Assembly: GCA_963711035.1 (NCBI GenBank)
Contig: CAVQCN010000005.1
Span: 1 to 64,000, forward strand
Reading direction: 5' to 3'
Length of the DNA: 64,000 nucleotides
DNA from: WHTK01 sp963711035
Lineage (GTDB): Bacteria > Chloroflexota > Dehalococcoidia > DSTF01 > WHTK01
Shown here: in pieces, positions 17,463-26,165 of the stretch
Position numbering within the stretch: the stretch's first letter is position 1
Layout of the letters: each line of letters starts with the position of its first letter
Notes under the pieces: model-generated
What the model saw: the letters and a program-made list of their open reading frames with translations, nothing else
Databases searched by the model: none
What the model was told of the DNA's origin: nothing
Translations under genes and position numbers: made by a program

Positions 17463-18221
17463 CTAGCCCAGGGTTGGTACCACGGGCGCCGGCATGGCTG
17501 CCTGAAAAGCGTCTCCGCCAACAGGTCCCATATCAGCATCGATGATGGGAGATGCGTTGAATCCTTTGACGGTAAGCCAGATGCCGAGAGACAACTCCCA
17601 AATGAACTCCGGGACTGTGGCAAGGGAATTCATTCCGGACGTCTGCGTGTAGAGGCCGAACAGGACGGCGACACCAGAAATGAAGCACAAGGGGCCGCCA
17701 ATGAGCCCGACCATCGCCATCGGACGCGGCACCAGGCCCGACTTGAACATCAAGTAGCCCAGCAATAGTCCATTCCCGAAGCCGGCACAGAAGGCCGGAC
17801 CGAACAAGAACGTCCAGTCATGGATTGCAACAAGGGACCTGCCGGCAATAACGATTGAATCGGCATCGGCGCCGGTGGCTCCCGCGAGGTCCTGGCGCAA
17901 CGTCACCACAGAAAGCAGGCTTATGAAGCCGACGGCGATGACGGTGGATTCGAAGATTCGCGAGGCAGCATAGCCCAGGGCCATACCTTCGTTTTGCCGC
18001 TTGAGGATGGGAAATAGGGCAACAGCTGAACCGATATTGGTGATAACGAGAATCACTTCGAAGAACGCGCCCAAAGACACTCGCGTGTCGGTACCCGCGC
18101 CGACGATGTAGTCGGTGTGGTTCAACACAGGGCCGTAGAGAATAAGCGCGCCGATTGAGGAGACGAAGGTGAGTACGAAGAATATGCCCGCAGCCAACGC
18201 ACTCGCTCTGGTAGAAATCAT
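17463..18221 (-). CDS. DUF4386 family membrane protein
   Basis: The 252-aa protein has about six to seven hydrophobic helices, starting with LAAGIFFVLTFVSSIGALIL. It matches the DUF4386 pattern (FEVILVITNIGSAVALFPIL, YAASRIFEST, GPAFCAGFGNGLLLGYLM, GSGLVPR-like loop, then GLIGGP). The function of the family is unknown; members are common in Gram-positive and Chloroflexota genomes. It is monocistronic and reads toward ku. Confidence 0.75.
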   Translation of the reverse strand: MISTRASALAAGIFFVLTFVSSIGALILYGPVLNHTDYIVGAGTDTRVSLGAFFEVILVITNIGSAVALFPILKRQNEGMALGYAASRIFESTVIAVGFISLLSVVTLRQDLAGATGADADSIVIAGRSLVAIHDWTFLFGPAFCAGFGNGLLLGYLMFKSGLVPRPMAMVGLIGGPLCFISGVAVLFGLYTQTSGMNSLATVPEFIWELSLGIWLTVKGFNASPIIDADMGPVGGDAFQAAMPAPVVPTLG

Positions 18222-18626
18222 TCCTTTGCCTTTCTTGATTGGGTCATCGACAGGCGTCTACAGTGCTTCACCAGTCATGGATATCCGAGGTTCGCGCGAG
18301 ACCGCCCAAACCCAAGGATTAGAACCCAAAGAGGCCAGGATGCCGGGAGCCAGCCAGCAGGCGGAACGGTTTGAGGAATATTCCTTCACCTATTAAATTA
18401 ACAGCTTCCCAGTTCTTTCACAACTCCAACAGTTCGCTTCGCGCCAAGAGTCCTTGAGCGACCCGAGGCCTGGGACTGCGCCTGAAGTCGTGGCAATGGA
18501 AGTTGGAGCGCTTCGTCCACGAGGGAATATCGCTTTGGCAATAATCTGCAATAAACGTAAAATGGATAGCTCCCGAAGCGAGAAATGGTTGACACCTATT
18601 AGCCGAGGTTATGTAATGGTTTCGTT
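18222..18626. other. Intergenic region between divergent genes
   Basis: About 400 bp, locally AT-richer, between the DUF4386 gene and the LysM gene, which are divergently transcribed. It must hold both promoters, but I cannot place a -35/-10 pair with confidence. No ORF in it looks real. Confidence 0.5.
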
Positions 18627-19925
18627 ATGCACGACCTCGCCGCTATCAACCGCAGATTCAGTCGCAGACACCTGATAGCCGCCTCGCTCGCTCTAGGGCT
18701 GGGCGGCTCTCTCATAAAGGCCTCATCGAGCGCCATCCGCGCCCACGCCAGCTCCAACGACGAGATCAAACACCTCGTCTGGGTCTGGCAGTTCTCGACC
18801 GACGCTGAGCCGGACGTCATTGCCAAAAAGCTCAACCCTTTCAACCTCGGCGTCGTCCTCAAGACGCATGACGGCGATCAGTGGATGTCGGAGTACGACA
18901 CTTCGCCTTATGCCGTGAGCGGACCACCCCAGATTGCGGTGCTGGCCAACTTCTTCGAATCGCAAGGCGTCCCCTTTCATGCCTGGTGCGTCGTTCACGG
19001 CGCCGATCCGCAGAAAGAGGCGAAGATGGCGGCTGACGTCCTCGGCGCCGGCGCTCGCAGCATCTTCCTGGACATCGAGCCGCACTCCGGCTTCTGGCGC
19101 GGCACGAAAGACGATGCCGTCGCGTACGGCAACGAGCTGCGCAGCCAGCAGCCCAACGGCCACGTTGTCCTCTCCATCGACCCGCGGCCTTGGATGATCA
19201 ACAGCCTGCCCATGCAGGAGCTCGTCGCGTTCAGCGACGAGCTGGCGCCGCAGCAGTACTGGCGCACCTTCGACACGTCGGCGAACTTCACCAAGTATGC
19301 GGAAAACGGCTACCCGGTGCCGCCGGACGGCATGTCTCCCGAGTTCTTGCTCAGCCTGACCAACACGCTGTTCGCCGGTTACGGCAAGCCGATCTCGCAG
19401 GTGGGTCAGGGCGCGACGGAGACGGTCGACGAATGGCAGCGTTTCATCAAAGCGTCGTACGCCAACGGCGGCAGCTTCGTCAGCCTCTGGCGGTACGGCG
19501 TCACGAATGACGGTATTCTCGGCGTCCTGCGCGACAATCCGCCGCCGCAGCCGCCACCGGTTCAGGCCGCGGCCGCCACGCACGTGGTTCAGTCCGGTGA
19601 CACGCTGGGCGCCATCGCGGCGGCGTACGGCACCACCGTCGACGAGCTCATGTCCCTGAACGGGCTCACGGACCCGAACTACCTCTACGTCGGCCAGGTG
19701 CTGGCTCTGCCAGGCGGCAGCGTGGTCCAGGCAACGGGGCTGCAGCAATCCGCCCCGGCGGGCGACAGCGCCAGCTCAGGCCCACGGACGTACACCGTGC
19801 AGAGCGGCGACACGCTCTACGGCATCGCCGGGCAGTTCGGCACCAGCGTGGATGCGATTGTCCAGGCCAACGGACTCAGCGATCCTAACTACCTGTCCGT
19901 GGGGCAAGTGCTCACCATTCCCTGA
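18627..19925 (+). CDS. Secreted protein with barrel-like N-terminal domain and two LysM domains
   Basis: A 432-aa exported protein. The N-terminus has SRRHLIAASLALGLGG, a Tat-like signal (twin Arg, hydrophobic core). Residues ~45-300 resemble a TIM-barrel glycoside-hydrolase-like domain (strands such as FLDIEPH and VVLSIDPRPW, an acidic residue at a strand end), but no named family is certain. Two LysM domains follow (residues ~315-360 and ~388-432), each with YTVQSGDTL / VVQSGDTL and PNYL(Y/S)VGQVL, which bind peptidoglycan. It probably acts in the cell wall, as hydrolase or binding protein. Confidence 0.75.
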   Translation: MHDLAAINRRFSRRHLIAASLALGLGGSLIKASSSAIRAHASSNDEIKHLVWVWQFSTDAEPDVIAKKLNPFNLGVVLKTHDGDQWMSEYDTSPYAVSGPPQIAVLANFFESQGVPFHAWCVVHGADPQKEAKMAADVLGAGARSIFLDIEPHSGFWRGTKDDAVAYGNELRSQQPNGHVVLSIDPRPWMINSLPMQELVAFSDELAPQQYWRTFDTSANFTKYAENGYPVPPDGMSPEFLLSLTNTLFAGYGKPISQVGQGATETVDEWQRFIKASYANGGSFVSLWRYGVTNDGILGVLRDNPPPQPPPVQAAAATHVVQSGDTLGAIAAAYGTTVDELMSLNGLTDPNYLYVGQVLALPGGSVVQATGLQQSAPAGDSASSGPRTYTVQSGDTLYGIAGQFGTSVDAIVQANGLSDPNYLSVGQVLTIP

Positions 19926-19938
19926 CGTTCATTCCGTT

Positions 19939-19981
19939 GACAAAGAGAGAGGCCGGCGAATCGCCGGCCTCTCTCTTTGTC
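19939..19981. terminator. Near-perfect palindromic terminator
   Basis: Arms of 21 bp (19939-19959 and 19961-19981) around a single central base, with AAAGAGAGAGG / CCTCTCTCTTT ends giving a T-rich tail on both strands. It separates the LysM gene from the convergent DUF192 gene. Confidence 0.75.
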
Positions 19982-19996
19982 CTGCATATGGATGCG

Positions 19997-20395
19997 TCAA
20001 GCGCACTCGCGCAGCTCGTCGAACCCGTCCTCTCCGACCCCTTCCTCCATCTCCTCCATGAACTGGAGCAGGTCGCCAACCTTGGTCTGCGACTCGAGGA
20101 TGGCGCCTTCCGGCAGCTCAATCGCGTAGTAGGCGTGAAACGGCGCCGCGACGAGCTTGAAGGGGCGCACGCCCACCGCCACTTTCAGGACCTTGCCGCT
20201 CTTGTCCGTGTACACGACATCGATGGGGAAGTGCATGAAGAACGTGTGCAGAGAGGCACACTGCTTGAACAGCAGACCCTGGCCATCGGCCAGACAATCC
20301 CGTCCCAACAGCCCCTTGACCCTCTGAACGGCTGTGGCGGCGACTTCAATCGCCTCTCCCAGCGCGGTGCCCCGGTTCGAGTTACGAACGATCAT
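19997..20395 (-). CDS. DUF192 family protein
   Basis: The 132-aa protein carries the DUF192 core: KGLLGRDCLADGQGLLFK, then FFMHFPIDVVYTDKSGKVL, VRPFKLVAAP and a final YAIELPEG. DUF192 is a small beta-fold domain of unknown function, often exported in proteobacteria, but here there is no signal peptide. It begins 4 bases after the stop of the tadC-like gene and is the last gene of the pilus operon, so a role in pilus assembly or in the same regulon is possible. Confidence 0.8.
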   Translation of the reverse strand: MIVRNSNRGTALGEAIEVAATAVQRVKGLLGRDCLADGQGLLFKQCASLHTFFMHFPIDVVYTDKSGKVLKVAVGVRPFKLVAAPFHAYYAIELPEGAILESQTKVGDLLQFMEEMEEGVGEDGFDELRECA

Positions 20396-20398
20396 GCG

Positions 20399-21310
20399 TC
20401 ACCCCTTAACGAGCTGGTCGTAAATGGTCAAGGCCGCGGGGCCAAGGATCACCACGAAGAGGGTGGGGAAGATGAAGAGCACCAGAGGGAACACCATCTT
20501 CACGGGAGCCTGCTGCGCCTGCTGTTCGGCGCGCTGGCGGCGCTTGATTCGCATCTGGTCGGCCTGCACGCGCAGAACCGAGGCAATGCTCGTGCCCATC
20601 GACTCGGCCTGGATAACCGCGTTGATGAAGGTCGAGAGGTCCGGGATGTCGCAGCGGTCCGCCAGGTCCTTCAGAGCATCGCGCCGCAGGCGGCCCAACG
20701 AGACCTCGCGCAGCATCAACGATAGCTCCTCGCCAAAAGGACCCTCGGCTTTCTCAGCCACCTTGGCGAGGCCGGCATCGAGTCCGAGACCGGCTTCGAC
20801 ACAGGTCGTGATCAGGTCGAATGCGTCCGGTAGAGAGCGGATGATGGCTTTCTGACGGGCGCGCACGCGGTTACTGAGCCAGACCTTGGGCAGCATGAAA
20901 CCGACGACGGGTGAACCAATGCCAAGAAAGAGTGCCTCTTTTCCTCCCGCGTTTCCAGCCGTGAGGATCGTGAGAGCAAAAAGTAGCATGGCTCCGACGA
21001 CAAGGCCGCTTATCGCCAGGAAGCCGCTAAGCGTGGTCGGCTCGCCAGCGGAGATCAGCTGGTGCCGTATGCCATCCAACCAGCGGGATGGCAGCAGCTG
21101 CTCCAGCTTGCTGCCGAGCGAGTTGGCAAGCGGCCCCAGCACGCGGCTGTTAATCGACTCTTGTCGCGCGCCGAGCTGATACGTCGCCGGTCGCTCGCCC
21201 CGCAGGGCCGCCACGCGAGACTCCATGGGATTCCCTCTCGGCGTGGCGAGGCCCATGACCAGCGACACGACGGCACCAAAAACCAGTAGACAGGCAAGAA
21301 TGAGCAACAT
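20399..21310 (-). CDS. tadC: Tad pilus inner-membrane platform protein TadC
   Basis: The 303-aa protein is a type II secretion F-domain protein. It has an N-terminal helix, a central pair of helices (SGFLAISGLVVGAMLLFALT), a cytoplasmic GspF-like segment with SLPDAFDLITTCVEAGLGLDAGL, and a C-terminal pair ending ALTIYDQLVKG. With TadB it forms the platform in the cytoplasmic membrane from which the TadA/CpaF ATPase drives Flp pilus growth. It starts 3 bases after the tadB stop, so translation is likely coupled. Confidence 0.88.
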   Translation of the reverse strand: MLLILACLLVFGAVVSLVMGLATPRGNPMESRVAALRGERPATYQLGARQESINSRVLGPLANSLGSKLEQLLPSRWLDGIRHQLISAGEPTTLSGFLAISGLVVGAMLLFALTILTAGNAGGKEALFLGIGSPVVGFMLPKVWLSNRVRARQKAIIRSLPDAFDLITTCVEAGLGLDAGLAKVAEKAEGPFGEELSLMLREVSLGRLRRDALKDLADRCDIPDLSTFINAVIQAESMGTSIASVLRVQADQMRIKRRQRAEQQAQQAPVKMVFPLVLFIFPTLFVVILGPAALTIYDQLVKG

Positions 21311-21313
21311 GTC

Positions 21314-22297
21314 CTAAACCTCAATCGCCAGGATCTTGCGAATCACCATGACGCCAAAGAACTCCAGCACCGCGGCACAGGCCAGTAGCAGTTGGCCTGC
21401 CGTCCGCGTGAACAGCGGGTCGATGTAGCCGGGATTGACGACCGTGAAGAGGACCATCATCGCGATCGGAAGGCCGCCGATCACCATACCGGTCAACATC
21501 TGCTGTGACGTCAACGTCTTGATTTCGCCGCGAATGCGGATACGATCTCGCATCGTGTGAGCTACGCCATCGAGAATCTCGGCCAGGTTACCGCCGGTCG
21601 ATTGCTGAATCAGCATTGCCGTTACGACGATGTCGAGGTCTTCGCTGCCGCAGCGGTCGGCCATGCTCTCGAACGCGGTGTCGGTAGCGGAGCCAACGTT
21701 GATGTCGTGCAGGGTGCGCCGAATCTCAGTCGAGAGTGGATGCTCCATCTCGCGGCTCGCCAGGTCAAGCGCCTGCATCAGGCCGAAGCCGGCCTTGATC
21801 GAGTTCGAGATCAGGGTGAGAGCCTCGGGCAGCTGCGCGTTCAACTTTGCTACGCGCTTCGAGATAGAACGTCCCACATAAAGGGACGGCAGCGCATACC
21901 CAATGATGCCAAACACCACCACGGCAATGAACCGCATCGATCCGCCCACCAGAAGGAAGGCTAACGCCACCCCGACAAGTGCGAGGAATATCCGGACACC
22001 GACATACTCCGACACGGTGAGGCGGATATCGGCCCGTTCCAGGCGCTTGGCGGTCTCCGCCGTCCAGTCTTTACCCTCCAGCAGGCCGCTAATGATCGGC
22101 ACGCGGCCCACGCGCCGTTCGCGCAACCCCTGATAGCTCGCGATTGCAGCCTGGAAGACAGGTTCACCCGTCAAAATAGATCCGAGACGTTGGTTGACAT
22201 TGGATCGCGGCGTGGCGGAGGCCTGCCTCATGGCGATCATCCCGACGACAATCGCCCCCATAATCGTGAGTGCAGCGGCTAAAGCGAGTACGTCCAT
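21314..22297 (-). CDS. tadB: Tad pilus inner-membrane platform protein TadB
   Basis: The 327-aa protein is a GspF-domain protein with an N-terminal helix (LALAAALTIMGAIVVGMI), a middle helix pair, the cytoplasmic LPEALTLISNSIKAGFGLMQAL segment, and a C-terminal pair (MVIGGLPIAMMVLFTVV, LLLACAAVLEFFGVMVI). It pairs with TadC. The ATG at 22297 is needed to keep the first helix. The cpaF frame upstream runs 134 bp into this gene; in another cpaF frame a TAG lies directly before this ATG (TAGATG), which looks like the original junction. Confidence 0.88.
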   Translation of the reverse strand: MDVLALAAALTIMGAIVVGMIAMRQASATPRSNVNQRLGSILTGEPVFQAAIASYQGLRERRVGRVPIISGLLEGKDWTAETAKRLERADIRLTVSEYVGVRIFLALVGVALAFLLVGGSMRFIAVVVFGIIGYALPSLYVGRSISKRVAKLNAQLPEALTLISNSIKAGFGLMQALDLASREMEHPLSTEIRRTLHDINVGSATDTAFESMADRCGSEDLDIVVTAMLIQQSTGGNLAEILDGVAHTMRDRIRIRGEIKTLTSQQMLTGMVIGGLPIAMMVLFTVVNPGYIDPLFTRTAGQLLLACAAVLEFFGVMVIRKILAIEV

Positions 22298-23657
22298 CTA
22301 GGCTGCCACCGTTCCTGCAGAAGATTCCTGGAGCAAGGCTGATGCCGAGGCTTTCGAAGCGCTCGGCGAATTTCGGCCGAATGCCGGTCGAATGAAACTC
22401 ACCGATAACACGCCCTTCCGGGTCGAGGCCCGTCTGGCTGTAGCGGAAGAGGTCCTGCATCGTGACGACCTGGCCTTCCATACCGGCCACTTCGCTCACG
22501 TGCGTTAGCTTCCGGGAACCGTCCGACATTCGAGACACCTGAATCACCACGTGCAACGCCGATGCGATCTGCTCTCGAATCGCGCGCGAAGGCAGGTCCA
22601 GGTTCGCCATGAGGATCATGTTCTCGATACGAGCGAGAGCGTCACGAGGCGTGTTGGCGTGAACCGTACTGACCGAGCCCTCGTGGCCGGTGTTCATGGC
22701 CTGCATCATGTCGAAGGCTTCGGCCCCGCGGACCTCACCAACGATGATGCGGTCAGGGCGCATACGCAGGGAGTTGCGCAGCAAGTCTCGCTGCGTCACC
22801 TCACCACGCCCTTCGAGGCTGGCAGGCCGCGCCTCCAGTGTGACGACGTGAGCCTGCTGCAGACGAAGCTCCGTGGGGTCTTCGATCGTGACGATGCGCT
22901 CCGTGTCCGGGATATAGCCGGAGAGCGCGTTCAGCAGCGTCGTCTTACCGGAACCGGTACCACCGGAGATGATCGTGTTGAGCTTGGCCTGGACACAGGC
23001 GCGCAGGAATTCCGCCAGGTCCATCGTGAAGCTGCCGATACCGATCAGGTCGTCCATCGTCATCTTGTCGGCGCGGAATTTTCGAATGGTGATGGTCGGG
23101 CTCTTGGGTGCGACCGGCGGCACCACGATGTTGACACGAGAGCCGTCCGGTAGACGCGCATCGACCATCGGCGACGATTCGTCGACGCGGCGACCCAGCG
23201 GCGCCAGGATGCGTTCGACGATACGGATGATGTGTGAGGCGTCGCGGAAGCGGATCGGGCTCAGATAGAGACGGCCTTCTTTTTCGAAGTAGACCGTATC
23301 CGGGCTGTTGACCATGATTTCCGAAACGGATGGATCCTGCAGCAGCGGCTCGATCGGGCCGTAGCCCAGGATCTCGTCGGTGACGGCCGCAATGAGCTCA
23401 TCCCGGCTGAAGCCGACAACTCCGGGCATCTCCGCGGCGATGATGGCGCGCGACGCGGCTTCCACTACCTCGCGGCCGCGGCTCGGGTCGCCATTCTCGA
23501 TCTTTGACGGGTCGAGCTCCTCGATCAATCGCTGATGCAGACGGAACTTGAGCTCATTGAAAGCCTCGCTCGACTGCAAGAGCGGGTTGCGTGTTGCGGG
23601 GCCCCTGCCGGCCGGTGGTGCAGCAAACATCGGTCTCCTTTGCCCGAAGTCGTTCAC
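22164..23657 (-). CDS. cpaF: Tad pilus assembly ATPase CpaF/TadA
   Basis: The 497-aa protein is the secretion ATPase of the Tad system: Walker A GGTGSGKTTLLNALSGYIPD, Asp box TERIVTIEDPTEL, Walker B RMRPDRIIVGEVRGAEAFDM, and the His box GHEGSVSTVHAN. It hydrolyses ATP to extend the Flp pilus. Family members normally end soon after a motif like SLGISLAPGIF. Here about 45 extra residues of shadow-like sequence overlap tadB by 134 bp, so a stop was lost by a single-base indel or the assembly has an error. The ATG is followed by a Gly/Pro-rich N-terminus. Confidence 0.9.
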   Translation of the reverse strand: MNDFGQRRPMFAAPPAGRGPATRNPLLQSSEAFNELKFRLHQRLIEELDPSKIENGDPSRGREVVEAASRAIIAAEMPGVVGFSRDELIAAVTDEILGYGPIEPLLQDPSVSEIMVNSPDTVYFEKEGRLYLSPIRFRDASHIIRIVERILAPLGRRVDESSPMVDARLPDGSRVNIVVPPVAPKSPTITIRKFRADKMTMDDLIGIGSFTMDLAEFLRACVQAKLNTIISGGTGSGKTTLLNALSGYIPDTERIVTIEDPTELRLQQAHVVTLEARPASLEGRGEVTQRDLLRNSLRMRPDRIIVGEVRGAEAFDMMQAMNTGHEGSVSTVHANTPRDALARIENMILMANLDLPSRAIREQIASALHVVIQVSRMSDGSRKLTHVSEVAGMEGQVVTMQDLFRYSQTGLDPEGRVIGEFHSTGIRPKFAERFESLGISLAPGIFCRNGGSLDGRTRFSRCTHDYGGDCRRDDRHEAGLRHAAIQCQPTSRIYFDG

Positions 23658-23682
23658 TCTGATTTCCTCCTAGAAGTCCCTG

Positions 23683-24870
23683 CTAACGCCCCAGGACGCG
23701 GTCAAGGAAGCCCTTGCGCTCGCGCCGCAGTCCGGCAAGGTTGTAGGCGATATCTGTGATCGCGCGCGACGCCCTCGCGTAGGGCTTCGCCAGCACGATC
23801 GGCTGTCCCAACTGATTGCTGTTGCTCACAGCGACGTCGTGCGGAATACGCCAGAAGACCTCGTATTCCAGCACCCGCTGCACGTCCTCCGGCCGCAGGC
23901 TGTTGGACGAGGTCGAGTGGTTGATGATCAGCTTGACCTTGTCCTCAGACACTGATGCTGCGCGCAGCATCTCCAGCGCTAGCGCCGTGTCCTTGATGCT
24001 GGCCACGTCCATGCTGGTGACCAGCAGGATGATGTTGGCCGACTCCAGGGCCGTTGCGACCAGCTCGTTGAAGGCGCCGGGGGTATCAATGATCACGTAG
24101 TCGTGCGTCTGTGCCAGCAAGTCGATGATCTTCGAGATGTGGTGCCGGCTGATCGAACCCCACTCCGTGGGATGCAAAGGCGCCGGCAAGATCTCGACGC
24201 CGCTGTTGTGGCTGACCAGGTACTCGCTGATCGTCTCGCGATCGATCGCGTCGATATTTCGACAGACATCCGCGATGCTGAACTCGACGACCACGTCCAT
24301 CATGATCGCGACGTCACCGAACCGGGTGTCCATGTCGACGATGGCAACGCTGCTGTTCGAGTTCCTCGCCAGCGCGGCCGAAAGGTTTGTGGAAATCGTC
24401 GTCTTGCCGATGCCGCCCTTGGCACCAAAGATGGTGATCACGGTGCCGCGGGCAGCGCTGGATGCCGTCTCCCCCGACATGCGAGAACGACGCCGCTCTT
24501 CCTGTTCGAGGACGCTGAAGATCGCCCTCGCCAGCTCTTCCGGCCGAGGCGGCTTGACAAGGTAGTCACGCGCGCCGGCAACCATGGCTCGACGGACGGA
24601 GGCAGCGTCCGAAAGGCTGGAGTAGACGATAACCGGCGTCTCAGGCAGGGCATCCGCCACGGAGCTCATCGTCTGAGTGGCACGCGCGACCGGCTCCTCC
24701 ATCGACAAGATGATGATGTCCGGGTTCTTGTCCTTAGCCATCGTCACTGCGTCGATGCCGTAGCCGGCTTCGCCCGACACCACGAAGTGGCTCAGGGCCA
24801 AGGCCCGAGAGGTGTCCGCGCGACTGTTGACGTCCGGATCGACGACTACGACTTCAAGGTTCTTGGGCAA
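23683..24870 (-). CDS. cpaE: CpaE/TadZ-like protein: pseudo-receiver plus MinD-type ATPase
   Basis: Residues 1-~125 form a CheY-like receiver domain (VVVVDPDVNSR, then PDIIILSMEEP where the phospho-acceptor Asp is replaced by Ser, and the Lys in YLVKPP). Residues ~140-395 are a ParA/MinD ATPase with deviant Walker A FGAKGGIGKTT, then VDMDTRFGDV and YVIIDTPGAF. TadZ/CpaE proteins place the Tad apparatus at a cell pole. The missing Asp means control by phosphorylation is unlikely. It is the gene before cpaF. Confidence 0.88.
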   Translation of the reverse strand: MPKNLEVVVVDPDVNSRADTSRALALSHFVVSGEAGYGIDAVTMAKDKNPDIIILSMEEPVARATQTMSSVADALPETPVIVYSSLSDAASVRRAMVAGARDYLVKPPRPEELARAIFSVLEQEERRRSRMSGETASSAARGTVITIFGAKGGIGKTTISTNLSAALARNSNSSVAIVDMDTRFGDVAIMMDVVVEFSIADVCRNIDAIDRETISEYLVSHNSGVEILPAPLHPTEWGSISRHHISKIIDLLAQTHDYVIIDTPGAFNELVATALESANIILLVTSMDVASIKDTALALEMLRAASVSEDKVKLIINHSTSSNSLRPEDVQRVLEYEVFWRIPHDVAVSNSNQLGQPIVLAKPYARASRAITDIAYNLAGLRRERKGFLDRVLGR

Positions 24871-24907
24871 GAGTGCGGCCTCCTATCCTCCGATTTACCT
24901 TCCCTGG

Positions 24908-25762
24908 CTACTGCTGAAACGGGTTCGGAATGTTGTCCGGGAAGATGTCCGGCTGGACCAGGAAATCGATGGGCTGCTCTTCGCCGTCGCCGTAGGCACG
25001 AACCGAAAGGCGCAGATGACCGTTGCTCTCAGCGAGGTACAGCTTCTGAGCGTCCTCCGGCGAGACTGCCAGGGTGATCGTAGACGCGTCCGGAACTGGG
25101 GCAGCATCGCTGTTGCGAGCGATCTGGTTGTTGTCTGGCGATGGCTCCGCCTCGGGCACCGTGTCGACCACAGTCTGTGACACGGCCAAGACCTCGACGT
25201 TTTGCATCAGGGTCTGCACGAGGTAGTTGCTCACTGACTGCAGCTGGCCGTTCTCCGGGAACTGCATGTCGTACACGACAAGAATATCGACGTAGTCGCC
25301 GGGCAGCACGAGCCCGCCGGCGTCCATGATCTGACTCGCCGAGATCGCTATGGCGCGTTCGCCCTGGGGAATGGTGTACGAAAGGGCCCTACCCACACCA
25401 AGTGTCCCGTTGAGTGGAATGACCTTGGTCTGGAGCAGCTGCTCGTTCGCCTGAATCGGGAAGCGGGTCACCTGACCCACGACCTGAGAGACGTCCGAGA
25501 AAGCCTCAGCGCCGCGGGCGTCCGGCGGAACCAGGACCACGCCCAGCATAGTAGCGGTCACCTTGGTTCGCGCTGGAATGTCCACCTTGGCAACAACCAC
25601 GGGAACATTGGACGCGCTGCTCGATGCGTTATTGTTGCTAGAGCCCGAGTCACGCGAGAAGGCGGCGTACACGAGAATGGCGCCGAGCAAACCCAGGACA
25701 ACAGCCAGAATGACGTAGCGACGATTCGCTTTTCCTGAATTTAGAGTGGCAGGGGTGGTCAT
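24908..25762 (-). CDS. cpaB: Flp pilus assembly protein CpaB (SAF domain)
   Basis: The 284-aa protein has one N-terminal membrane anchor (VILAVVLGLLGAILVYAAF), a SAF domain beginning VPVVVAKVDIPARTKVTATM, then an RcpC-like domain with ERAIAISASQIMDAGGLVLP and GDYVDILV. It sits on the outer face of the membrane and is thought to brace the pilus. A Ser/Asn linker follows the anchor. In diderms it contacts the secretin RcpA; none is present here, which fits a monoderm. The ATG has GGAGGAACGC upstream. Confidence 0.85.
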   Translation of the reverse strand: MTTPATLNSGKANRRYVILAVVLGLLGAILVYAAFSRDSGSSNNNASSSASNVPVVVAKVDIPARTKVTATMLGVVLVPPDARGAEAFSDVSQVVGQVTRFPIQANEQLLQTKVIPLNGTLGVGRALSYTIPQGERAIAISASQIMDAGGLVLPGDYVDILVVYDMQFPENGQLQSVSNYLVQTLMQNVEVLAVSQTVVDTVPEAEPSPDNNQIARNSDAAPVPDASTITLAVSPEDAQKLYLAESNGHLRLSVRAYGDGEEQPIDFLVQPDIFPDNIPNPFQQ

Positions 25763-25789
25763 GCGTTCCTCCGCGGTCTTTTGTCGGGT

Positions 25790-25815
25790 AGAAGGGGCGG
25801 TTACCCGCCCCTTCT
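25790..25815 (-). terminator. Hairpin between pilin 2 and cpaB
   Basis: Arms AGAAGGGGCGG (25790-25800) and CCGCCCCTTCT (25805-25815), 4-nt loop. It lies downstream of the second pilin on the minus strand and would lower readthrough into the assembly genes. Confidence 0.55.
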
Positions 25816-25867
25816 AGTTATGTCGGCAGTTCGGCGCCGAACCTTAGGCCTTGACGTGGCTCTACCC

Positions 25868-26074
25868 TCAACTGCCGCTCCCGAGGAGTGCTTGCACTTG
25901 GTTGCCCACGTAGGTGACCAGTCCACTCGCTCCACTCACGTACGTCTGAAACGTCGCCAGAATTACGAGAGAAATAAGAGCGAGGATGAGAGAATACTCA
26001 ACCAACGTCTGGCCCGAGGAGCAGGAGCCCTTTCCCGCCAGCCAGCGCCGAAGCCCTGTCATTGCGATGATCAT
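25868..26074 (-). CDS. Flp-family pilin 2
   Basis: The 68-aa prepilin has a short basic leader ending at Gly21, then QTLVEYSLILALISLVILAT. The G|Q(T)xxxEY pattern with Glu at mature position 5 marks type IVb Flp pilins processed by a TadV-type peptidase, which is not in the window. It is missing the Asp/Asn-rich tail seen in many pilins. An open frame extends further 5' but crosses a terminator, so I take the ATG at 26074 (one at 26062 is also possible). It may be a minor pilin relative to the 26166-26378 gene. Confidence 0.75.
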   Translation of the reverse strand: MIIAMTGLRRWLAGKGSCSSGQTLVEYSLILALISLVILATFQTYVSGASGLVTYVGNQVQALLGSGS

Positions 26075-26111
26075 GATGTCTCCGCTCGCTAGACAAAGGC
26101 CTCGAGACAAA

Positions 26112-26158
26112 AAGAGAGAGGATGCGCCTATCCACAGACAGGCGGCATCCTCTCTCTT
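26112..26158 (-). terminator. Terminator/attenuator between the two pilin genes
   Basis: Arms AAGAGAGAGGATGC (26112-26125) and GCATCCTCTCTCTT (26145-26158), with an inner GCCT/AGGC pair. It lies 8 bases after the stop of pilin 1, with an A/T-rich end, so most transcripts should stop after the first pilin. Confidence 0.7.
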
Positions 26159-26165
26159 CATTGCA

